From Rhizophagus clarus (taxonomy: Eukaryota; Glomeromycota; Glomeromycetes; Glomerales; Glomeraceae): 64,000 bases of DNA. The position numbers and the translations under genes were made by a program. Below are positions 55,883-64,000 of this stretch, piece by piece (the first letter of the stretch is position 1; each line of letters opens with the position of its first letter). The stretch is from positions 124,001 through 188,000 of the forward strand of contig BLAL01000057.1 of NCBI GenBank assembly GCA_015698045.1. Reading direction: 5' to 3'. The notes below the pieces were generated by a model. It did not search any database. It was given only the letters and a program-made list of their open reading frames with translations, and had not been told where the DNA came from.

Positions 55883-58287
55883 ATGGAACCATCAGATCAA
55901 GGTCAAAATCTGAATATTTTGGTTCCACAAGACAACAACACGACCTCATTTATTTCACCTTCGCTTAATCGAGAATTAGATATTTTTTTACGTAGAGAAA
56001 AAATAATTTGTAATAATAATAATTTAGAGTGTACGGATCATAACATTAACTTTATTGATTTTAAGATTGGTTTCCATAATATCAACAGGCTAGCACTTAA
56101 TCCCCGTAAATTGGCTGTTTTATTAGAATGGTGTCATGACAATAGTTTTGATTTTATGGGGATCGCGGAGACTAATTCAAATATCCTCAACTTACAACAT
56201 TATATTAATGACACTAATGCTGACAGTTCGTATGAAATTCAAGGATTTTTGAAAAGTATTAACAAAATTAAAGGATCAGGAGTGGCTCTACTGGTCCATT
56301 CAAAATGGCGAAGATATAATTTTAATATTATAATTTTTTCACCTTTCCTTATGGTTAGTAAATTTGGGACAAAACACTGTCAATTATGGATTTGAGTGTA
56401 TTACCTTCCTTCCACTGATCAACATACACTACAGAGTTTCAAACAAATCATGAATAATACCACATCAGATTTGCACATCATCCACATATGGATGGGAGAT
56501 ACAAACAGACATTTTGATCACAGTTTAGATGTTCACCCGTCCACATCAGATAAAAAAGAAGATATACCTTTATGTTTCCATCATCTTAATTTAATCGATT
56601 CGTTTAGATTTTTAAACCCTGAGGCAAAGGAATTTTCTTGGCACCAACGGTCACAAGACGAAGCTCTCAGGATCGATACACATATTGATCATATTTGGGT
56701 ACAACGTCACATAACTCCATCACTCAGATCTGCCCATCATTACGAGGAACACACTTTAACGGAGAGTGATCATGATATTGTCACTGTTAATTTATACTTA
56801 CCTGAAATATTCCCTATAGCGTACAAGCACACGCAACTAATTACCCCTCATGATTCAAATTTTAGGGAATTATTGATTAAAACGGAAGATATCACAGCAG
56901 ATCACTGGGCCCTTTTTGAGGCTCAAATTTCAGACTCAGCACACAGTTTCGACCAGCTTATTAATACGCTTAATACGCTTCACAACATTTTAGACCCATC
57001 AGATCTGACGAATTATTCACAAGGAGCCATGGAAATTGTTGACAAGTGTTGGGTGGACATAAAAGAAATTCTCATGTCAGCGGCAGCACACACTTTATCC
57101 TTGAGAAAGCGGACCACCCTTCACCCAAAATTAAAGCCAAAGGATAAACCGTTTGACATGAAGAATTTGAAAAAATATACCACTAAATTATCTGTCTTTA
57201 TTTTCGAAATTTGCCAATATCAAGCCACCACCCCTCATGACCCGGCGGCCTTTTTCCGACTTAAAGATAAATGGGACTCTCAGATTTTATTATTTAACAA
57301 GGATTATGCTGATGATCGGGAACTTCAATTTGATATCTCTTTCTTTCCAGATTCTACGGACTGACTTGATAAACTAAAACAGGTCGCCCGTAAAAGAAAA
57401 AAGATAGAATAGAAAGCTTACAATTCTTATCAAACCAACAAAATCACGGCAGCTGTTGAGGCTCGATTCGCAATCATTCAATCTAATCAGACCAGATGGA
57501 TCTCCTCATCCCTAGACTGACACAAACCAAACGTCACAATTGACAGACTCATGGTCACAACAGAGGATGGACTACAGGAGCTTTTATTACACCCGGACGA
57601 GGTTAAACAAGCCGCCATGAATGCATATGCTTCCCAGTTCAAAAAACGAAATTCCCAAATCGACTCACTTGACGCTCACCCTACATGGAAAAAAGCTTTT
57701 GAACCAATATTAAATGCTGACGAGCCCATCTATGAGTCAATAGAGAATAATTTTACTCTAGCATTTTGGAAAAAAATATTGCAGGATATTAATAAAAATT
57801 CTGCTCCTGGCACTTCGAGCATTACATATCAGTTAATGTTCCACCTCCCTTCAATATTTGTAGAAGTTATTTTAGTATTTTATCATACAATTTTTTTAAC
57901 CAGATTAGTCCCCGCAGACTGGCGATTTTCGACAATTTTCTCAATTCCCAAGCCGGAGAAATTTGGATACAATATGGCCAATGTCAGACCAATCGCTCTC
58001 TTGGAAGTAGTTAGAAAAATTTTTACCAAGTTCATCAGCACACAACTCTCTGACATTTTACAGGACCACAATATTCTCTGCAAGGCTAATTATTGTGGAC
58101 TGAAAGGTGAATCTACAGCATCCCCATTAGACTGATAAACAATCTCATAGAAGACGCCAAAGAGAACTTTAAGGAACTTTGGATCGTTCTTCAAGATATA
58201 TCTAAAGCCTTTGATTCTATCAGTTTGGATTTTTTGGACTTTGCCTTAAAACGCATCGGCCTTCCACATCACGCGGTACACTGTATT
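55883..58287 (+). pseudogene. LINE ORF2, 5' part: endonuclease and RT fingers/palm A
   Basis: ATG 55883. An EEP-type endonuclease is visible: IGFHNINRLALNPRKL, FDFMGIAETNSN (metal-binding Glu), IWMGDTNRHFD, RIDTHIDHIW and ESDHDIVTV (catalytic Asp/His). The RT starts near 57700: QDINKNSAPGTSSITYQLM, DWRFSTIFSIPKPEKFG, NVRPIALLEVVRKIFTKF. After a frameshift near 58125 comes palm motif A, IVLQDISKAFDSIS. Stops at 56393, 57362 and 57518 are TGA and one at 57410 is TAG. It stops at the TIR insertion at 58288. Confidence 0.8.
58284..58287 (+). repeat. Target duplication (TA/TATT), left copy
   Basis: TATT at 58284-58287 recurs at 63116-63119. With one copy removed the RT reading frame is restored. 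The true length could be 2 to 4 bp. Confidence 0.6.
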
Positions 58288-58302
58288 CATCGGAAAATTT
58301 TT

Positions 58303-58560
58303 TCAGGAGATATATATCGATGAAAAGGTCACGTGATGTATATCGTAAATAATCGGACTCGTCGAGTGCTATCAATGTGGATAAATAGTGATAAATAATC
58401 GTGATTAACCTGTTACAATAAACATTGATATTCATCAAGGGGATATATATCGATAAAAAGATCACATGATATATATTGAAAATGATCAGACTCGTCAAGT
58501 ATCAGTATCATCAAATAATGATTATTATTTTATCAGTTATAGTTAAATAAATGCTTGTCA
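58303..58560. repeat. Duplicated 133-bp subterminal block
   Basis: GATATATATCGATGAAAAGG at 58309 and GATATATATCGATAAAAAGA at 58442 head two units that also share ATCGGACTCGTCGAGT/ATCAGACTCGTCAAGT. The end of the element has thus been duplicated once. Confidence 0.7.
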
Positions 58561-58599
58561 AATATGACTTTATTACATCAATAAAAATTTATACATTTG

Positions 58600-60870
58600 A
58601 AATCTATGCTAAATCTATGCTAAATCTATGCTAAATCTATACTAAAATTATACAAAATCTATTGTGCTTCTAATCGGATCCCAATATGCCTAATTGAATC
58701 TACAAAAAAAAACAAATAAAAAAACCATTAAAAATGTTTTAATAGTAAAAAATAAAAAATTTTAAAGTTCGAAACTTGCCATCTAAAGTCCAATCAAAGC
58801 CAGAATCTACAAAGGAGACAAAACGTTAGTAATCATTTCTTTTAAAAAAAATAAATTAAATTAAATTTCGAAGTATATAATTTCAAAACTTACCACTAAG
58901 GATCCAACAAAAACCTACAAAAAAACAAACATTAGTTTTTAGCGTTTCTAATTAATAAAATTAAAAAAAAAATTCATTTTTTTCGTTGTGAAACTTACAA
59001 TTCAAGCGTTTCCAGTACATTCCCAACCCGAAATCTACAACTAATTAAAATTAAAAAAATAAGTTTCGCAAAACTTGTGAAACTTACCATTTCATTTCCC
59101 ATTCACCCAAAAGTCTAAAACCTACAAAAGAAAAAAAAAGAAATATTAGTTTCTAATTTAAAAAATTAAGTTTTGAACATTACCAGTACCCAATAGCCAA
59201 AAAGGAACTGGAGGTAATCTACAAAAGAATAAAGAAACGCATAAGTTAACATTTCTTTAAAAAAAAGTAAAAAAAATTGTTGGTGTTGCGAAACTTACTA
59301 TACATTTTGGCGTTCCAGTATCCTGAACCCAAAAAACTACAGAAAAAAAATAAAGAAACGTCAATAAACGTTCCTAATTAAAGAAAATTAATAAAGTTTT
59401 GCAACTAAAAATTACGAAACTTACCATTTCGAAGTTTCTAGTATTCCAATACCAAAACCTAAAACAAAATTAGAGAAACGTTAATTAACGTTTCTAATTA
59501 AATAAAATTTTAAAAAACGTAAGTTTCGCGTTGCAAAACTTACCATCCTGGTGTTTCCAGAGTCCCAACACCAAAGCCTACAAAAAAAAATATATAAATG
59601 TTAGTTAACAACTTAACGTTTCTAATTAGTAAATAATAAAACAGAAAGTTTCGCAATGCGAAATTTACCCATTCTGGTAATTCCAATGCAACAATCTACA
59701 AAAATAAATGTAAAAATGTTAGTTAATGTTTCTAATTAGCAAAAATCAAAATAAAATTAAGTTTCGCGAAACTTACCATCTAGTATCCCAATACCGAAAC
59801 CCAAATCTACAAAAAAAATTAATAAACATTAATAAACGTTTCCAATTTTTTATAAAAATTAAAGTTTTGCAACATCTGTTGTGAAACTTACCATTTCCCG
59901 TACCTCACACGTCCAATGCCCTGAAGTCTACAAAAGAAAAATAAATAAAACGTTAGTGATCATTTCGTTAAAAAATTAACAAAAATAAACCTCCATACCA
60001 AGTTCTCCACATGTCCGAATACTTTAAAGAACCAGCAGTCTACAAAAAGAAGAAAAAAAGAAACATAAGAAACGTTTCATTAAAAAAGATAAATTAAAAA
60101 GACTAATTACCAAAATTCAACACACCTAAACCTGATGAAAACTCTCCTAAAGAAAAGAGATAAAATAAACCGTTAATAAACGTTCTGTATAAATAATTCA
60201 GAACATTCCCACCCTTACCAAAATCCATGTCCAAGAGTTTCGAAAAAAACATTATAATATACTTATTGTTCACAATTATATTTTTTTTTTAAAAAAAAAA
60301 TCGCGAAAATTTTATAGTGAATAGGCTATGAAAAAAAACGTTCCGTCTAAAAAAAAAAGAAATAATCGAAACATTAATTAACGTTTCATTAAATAAATCA
60401 AGTTAAAAAAATCATCCGATTTCCTATTAGAATCTATCAGACCCTACCAAAATCTGCGTTCAAAGAGATTCAACCAAAAGTTTTTTCATTATCTGGTAAT
60501 ATTGGAACGATTAATGTCTTCAAAATACGCATATTTATAGCTCGTTTTATATGAATTATTGCTACCAAAGGTTAAAAAACCGGTCGCTAAAAAAAAAAGT
60601 CCACGATATCTACAAAAAAAAGAAAAAACAGAAAAAAAAAGTTTAAGATAAAAAAATATTAAAAAAAAAGTTAAAAAAATTTTGAAGCAACTGAAAGTTT
60701 CAAAATTATAATACTTATCCAAAGTTCAAAAGATCGACCAGAGCCAATATCTATTAAAAAAGAAAAGAAAACCGGCTTAGAAAAGAAAATAAAAAAAAAA
60801 TAATATTTAAAAAAAGTTTGAAACAAAAACTTCGAAACATATCTATCCAAAGTTCAAAGGAGCCGATAAA
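58600..60870 (-). repeat. Array of ~18 microexon-like units with splice consensus
   Basis: On the minus strand every 90-125 bp a 21-41 nt segment is preceded by TTTTTGTAG (or TTTAG) and followed by GTAAGTTTCG-like text. Segments: 60146-60111, 60039-59999, 59927-59892, 59806-59777, 59695-59669, 59577-59544, 59458-59425, 59336-59299, 59218-59184, 59121-59088, 59034-58999, 58914-58894, 58806-58780 (GC donor), with a last one from 58699. Five or six more degenerate ones lie up to 60868. Spacers are 53-91 nt, the intron size of the other genes here, and most contain an AAACGTTAATTAACGTTT-like hairpin. Segments resemble one another (TTTTGGTATTGGAATACTAG, CTTTGGTGTTGGGACTCTGG). Units 59806 to 59299 join open for about 50 codons, but 59927-59892 brings a TGA and the join after 59299 a TAA. 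Coding is therefore unproven. Confidence 0.7.
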
Positions 60871-60959
60871 CAAAAGAAAGGGAGAAAAAAGGGGAGAGCT
60901 AAAGGGACGCAACAATAAATAAATATATAAATAAATTATTTTATTTATTTTTTTTTTTG

Positions 60960-61750
60960 ACTTGAGCGGTTTTTACCTGTTTATTAACGGTTATGCCTAA
61001 CGCAACAGTTGAAATTTGTACTGATTCACTAATTCCCAGAACGATTCTCTAACCTTAAAGCATCACATACTTCTCATCGGATCAACTGGTCACTCACCAA
61101 ACTGTGGATACATCACCACCATGACGATACTATTTGCAGTGATTCACATAAAAAGTTACAAACCACGTCAAGTTTCAAAATCAAAAGTCTAACGCATCAC
61201 TTACCCACAGCGGATATTTTACAATATAACTACCCATCACTACTATTTGAAGATGGTTTGAACGAACACATTGGATTTTGCTCTAGTCACGAAGTGGATA
61301 TTAACAAAGCACTTCAGGAACACTCAGAGACTTAACTTTAATCATCACACGATTTCGCATGTTAATAAAAAACCAACAAAATAAGGACGGGATGACCAAA
61401 AAGAAAAGAACTTTTGATCAAATGACTCGACAACATACTTCCAGTCATATAAACAATATCAGGAATAAACGAACATATACGTGGTTGCTTTCCCTGGTTT
61501 ATATTAAGATGAATACTTCGATCTATGTTAGTTTTTCTTCTTTTTTTTCTCTAGATTTAACCGATTTTATTCTTTTTTTCCAATATAACGGTAAATAGAT
61601 AACTGACTGAAGCCTAGGTTACTTTTTTTAAAAGGTGAAACAGTGGGACTTTGGACATTAGTTGTAGTACTTAGTCTAGCTTTTGTCTACTGATTAATGT
61701 GAGAGAACGTTCGTCGTTATGTTAAATAAATAAATAAATAAATAAATATA
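60960..61750 (+). mobile_element. 5'-truncated LINE 3' end with (AAAT)n tail
   Basis: The frame 61044-61335 ends a LINE ORF2: NWSLTKLWIHHHHDDTICSD, SFKIKSLTHHLPTADILQY, FEDGLNEHIGFCSSHE, then TAA. A 3' UTR of about 400 bp follows and finishes in (AAAT)n at 61727-61747. AT-rich flanks (ATTTTATTTATTTTTTTT-like on both sides) may be a degraded duplication. It belongs to the LINE type of the 53-64 kb element and sits in the opposite orientation to the microexon array, within what would be an intron of a minus-strand gene. Confidence 0.7.
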
Positions 61751-62102
61751 TTTTATTTTTTTTTCAAAAGATTAAGTATAAAAAAATACTGATAATTATT
61801 TCAAATATCTAAATTAAATAGTAATAAAAACTTTGAGGTAAACCGAATGACCATAAATTTTTGTGTAATTTTTTAAAAAAAGTATTTTATCACTTAAAAA
61901 GAAAAAGAAAAAAAAACTGTAACATTATAAAACATTTCTTTAAATAATTTTTCAATGGAAAAGAGAGAGGATAAGAAAAGGTGAAAGGAAAAGGGAAAGA
62001 TAGAAGTGGAAAAGTTTAAAAAAGCTTGTTTAAACTTTAACTGATTTCCCCTGCATATCTATCAAAAATGTCATGAAACATTACGCGACTGGTGTTACAT
62101 AC

Positions 62103-62215
62103 CTTGATTTTAAGTATGTATCGATACTTGATGATTAATTTCATGCCATGTAACTTATCTCTTACAGATGATATACGTTCTTCTGTTAACTCGGCACATT
62201 TTACAATTAAGCAAT
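62103..62215 (-). CDS. Candidate exon upstream of the microexon array
   Basis: Preceded by TTTTGTAG and followed by GTATGTAAC, 113 nt, open as CLIVKCAELTEERISSVRDK followed by a short basic helix (LHGMKLIIKYRY, LKIK). It uses the same acceptor text (TTTTGTAG then ATT) as the array units and lies on the same strand 1.2 kb upstream. It may be a 5' exon of one gene with them. No domain recognised; no start codon identified. Confidence 0.35.
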
Positions 62216-62554
62216 CTACAAAATAGTCATGATATTTAATTAAAAGAACGATAATGATGAAAATAATTGTCAAATATCAATTGCCGTAATTATCTTAATG
62301 ATCGTCAATAATACCAAACTAATTTCAATAATTATCAAAATCGTTAATTATCAAAAATTAACATGTTTGCTATCTTTTGATAATAATTAATATCAAAAAT
62401 TATCAAAAATTAACATGCTGATTTTTTTCATTAATTATTAATATCATTGATTAACGGCAATTAATTTAGGGTTAGATTAATATTCTTAGTATTCATTTGT
62501 ATATGAGTGCGTTTTATGATTTATTAATGAAACAATAAATAATGGATTTAACTT

Positions 62555-63000
62555 GATTATTTTTGATAATTGTCAATATCGCAAATCATCGTTGAGATTA
62601 TTTTCGATAATTGTCAATATCGCAAATTATCAGTGCGATTATTTTCGATAACTGTCAATATCGCAAATTATCAGTGCGATTATTTTTGATAACTGTCGAC
62701 ATCGCAAATTATCAGTGCGATTATTTTCGATAATTGTCAATATCGCAAATCATCATTGAGATTATTTTCAATAATTGTCAATATCGCAAATCATCGTTGA
62801 GATTATTTTCGATAATTGTCAATATCGCAAATTATCAGTGCGATTATTTTCGATAACTGTCGACATCGCAAATTATCAGTGCGATTATTTTCGATAATTG
62901 CCAACATCGCAAATCATTGTCGAGATTATTTTCGATAATTGTCAATATCGCAAATTATCAGTACGATTATTTTAGAAAAAGTTAAATATCGTTGTATAAT
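62555..63000. repeat. 41-bp satellite, ten units of exact period
   Basis: Unit starts (GATTATTTT) at 62555, 62596, 62637, 62678, 62719, 62760, 62801, 62842, 62883, 62924 and 62965: eleven starts, always 41 bp apart. Consensus pieces are GATTATTTTCGATAATTGTC, AATATCGCAAATTATCAGTG and a final C. The GATAATT...AATTATC halves are self-complementary. It lies just inside the right end of the TIR element. Confidence 0.95.
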
Positions 63001-63115
63001 TGTGAGATAATTATCGAATATTATCACATTATGTTGACCATCGATTTATAAATACGATATTTATCGATAAAGTGATAATTATCGATGTATATCTTCTGAA
63101 AAAATTTCCTGATGT

Positions 63116-64000
63116 TATTAATTTATTTAAGGGCAGGAACGTCCAAGTTGCAACAGCTTTTGGACTGTCGCCCTCCTTTCAAGCTGAGGATGGCATCGAT
63201 CAAGGGGACAGTTTGTCACCTCTACTTTGGCGAATCTATTATGACCCCTTACTCACCGCAATTACAGCTTTACCGAATAAAGGCTATAACATAGAATGCG
63301 TATGGCTGCACAACCCACATGACCCCGATACATGGGAAAATTTCTCACACAATATTGCAGCATCGGCTTATATGGATGATACTGCCTGGATCGATTGTAC
63401 ACAGAATTGAATCCAACATACATTAGACATGGCGCGAAGTTTTTATGAATTGGTTGATATTAAAATCAATCACAAGAAATGTGAATTGATCATCATTAAT
63501 CCTTCATTACCTAGACCTTTCCTCTCAGTTTCTTTAGGAACTCATGAAGGGGGACACTATTCACCCAATCCAAACTGAAGCCCGATACCTTGACATTTGG
63601 ATTTTCCCCAAAAATACCTGATCCCTCACCAAGCAATGTATCATACGCACCCAAGATGAATTCTTACACACTATCTGACATAAAAAACTTTCAATAGCGC
63701 AAGTAGTTTATCTAATTAACAAGGTGTTATATCCTAAGTTAATATATTTAAGCCAACTTACCACCTTCACCAAACCAGAATGGGACACTATAGAATGACC
63801 TATTTTAGCCTTAATTAAACACACCATAGGAGTTCAACGTTCCTACCCCACTTCAGCATTATACCACAAAGGCATTGTTGGACTTCACTGCTTATGGATG
63901 GTGGTTTCTACCACAGGCATTATGAACTTATGCACAGTTTTGAATGATCACAACGATGCTACCTTCACTACCCTATTACGATTAAGACAGGCGCAATTAT
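63116..64000 (+). pseudogene. LINE ORF2, 3' part: RT palm and thumb
   Basis: It resumes as INLFKGRNVQVATAFG, then EDGIDQGDSLSPLLWRI (RT motif B region) and AASAYMDDTAWIDCT with the catalytic YMDD (motif C). Downstream come DMARSFYELVDIKINHKKCE, then after a frameshift near 63555 EARYLDIWIFPKNT, KKLSIAQVVYLINKVLYP and IGVQRSYPTSALYHKGIV. The in-frame stops at 63408, 63619, 63676 and 63796 are all TGA. It runs past the window end. Confidence 0.8.

Larger units (their letters stand above)
58288..63115 (-). mobile_element. 4.8-kb TIR element of unknown superfamily
   Basis: About 35-bp inverted ends: CATCGGAAAATTTTTTCAGG (left) and, reversed, CATCAGGAAATTTTTTCAGA (right), both continuing as AGATATAYATCGAT. 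It is inserted in the LINE RT with a TA-to-TATT duplication. No transposase is recognisable. Contents from left: a duplicated subterminal block, a long array of microexon-like units (minus), a truncated LINE copy, one larger exon-like segment (minus, 62103-62215), and a 41-bp satellite. If it encodes anything, the gene runs on the minus strand. Confidence 0.7.
48441..64000 (+). mobile_element. Endonuclease/RT LINE, interrupted twice and running off the window
   Basis: The 5' UTR probably starts near 48441-48600 and resumes at 53366 after a hAT insertion in it. ORF1 is 53427-55790 and ORF2 starts at 55883. The RT is interrupted at 58288 by a 4.8-kb element and resumes at 63116. Removing both insertions leaves a continuous LINE, which in the RT reads in frame over the junction (CAC TGT ATT AAT TTA TTT). 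The LINE is dead: stops, frameshifts and two insertions. Its 3' end is outside the window. The 3' end of a relative, with an (AAAT)n tail, lies at 60.96-61.75 kb. Confidence 0.8.

Noticed and set aside
58600-60870. Chain of group I/II introns
   Set aside because: Spacers of 53-91 nt are far too short and show spliceosomal GT-AG edges.
62555-63000. CRISPR-like array
   Set aside because: Units are contiguous 41-bp repeats without unique spacers, in eukaryotic DNA.
1-64000. LTR retrotransposons, rRNA or tRNA genes
   Set aside because: I looked for long direct terminal repeats, primer-binding sites and tRNA B boxes and saw none I could support by eye.

Overview
The window looks like nuclear DNA of an arbuscular mycorrhizal fungus (Glomeromycotina, most likely Rhizophagus irregularis or a close relative). 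This is inferred from the very AT-rich sequence, the short GT-AG introns (62-119 nt in the genes modelled here), HMG-box and SWIM-type proteins in the style of that genome, and the load of hAT, LINE and MITE-like DNA. Only a handful of host genes look intact. About two thirds of the window is mobile DNA, decayed gene copies or AT-rich satellite.

Host genes. A small HMG-box protein lies at 2.0 kb. A seven-exon allantoinase (minus strand, 472 aa, frame exact across all six introns) lies at 2.8-4.7 kb. An F-box-like protein is at 7.4 kb and a divergent HMG-like protein at 24.8 kb. A secreted trypsin/V8-like serine protease is at 38.8 kb. A seven-exon, six-TM TRP-like cation channel (about 1336 aa after one apparent 1-nt deletion) spans 42.5-47.1 kb. 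A lineage-expanded gene with an endonuclease-like core and several homopolymer frameshifts runs on the minus strand at 33.3-35.7 kb. Decayed host-type copies include SAM/RING-like (22.5-23.65 kb), a Glomeromycotina expanded family (26.7-28.0 kb), Myb/SANT-like (32.1-32.8 kb) and SWIM (36.1-36.9 kb).

Mobile DNA. Two tail-to-tail copies of an ORF1-only retroposon (10.84-12.90 and 13.89-16.65 kb) both keep perfect target-site duplications. One is young except for a frameshift; the other is degraded and carries a nested 721-bp hAT-type MITE. A related 5' fragment lies at 18.5 kb. Two arrays of one ~165-bp satellite lie in opposite orientation around these elements. Further MITEs are at 21.87 and 25.71 kb, and a 765-bp polyadenylated retrocopy with a 15-bp duplication is at 31.2 kb.

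Nested complex, 48.4-64 kb. An endonuclease/RT LINE is interrupted twice. In its 5' UTR sits a complete 4757-bp hAT transposon with an exact 8-bp duplication, a BED-type transposase and a second four-exon gene for a basic His/Arg-rich Myb/SANT-like protein. In its reverse transcriptase sits a 4.8-kb element with terminal inverted repeats. That element contains a 5'-truncated LINE copy, a 41-bp satellite of exact period, and a long minus-strand array of about 18 microexon-like units separated by intron-sized spacers with conserved splice consensus. The microexon-like array and the two-gene hAT element are the strongest candidates for undescribed biology. A third odd signal is that nine of the ten in-frame stops in the LINE are TGA.
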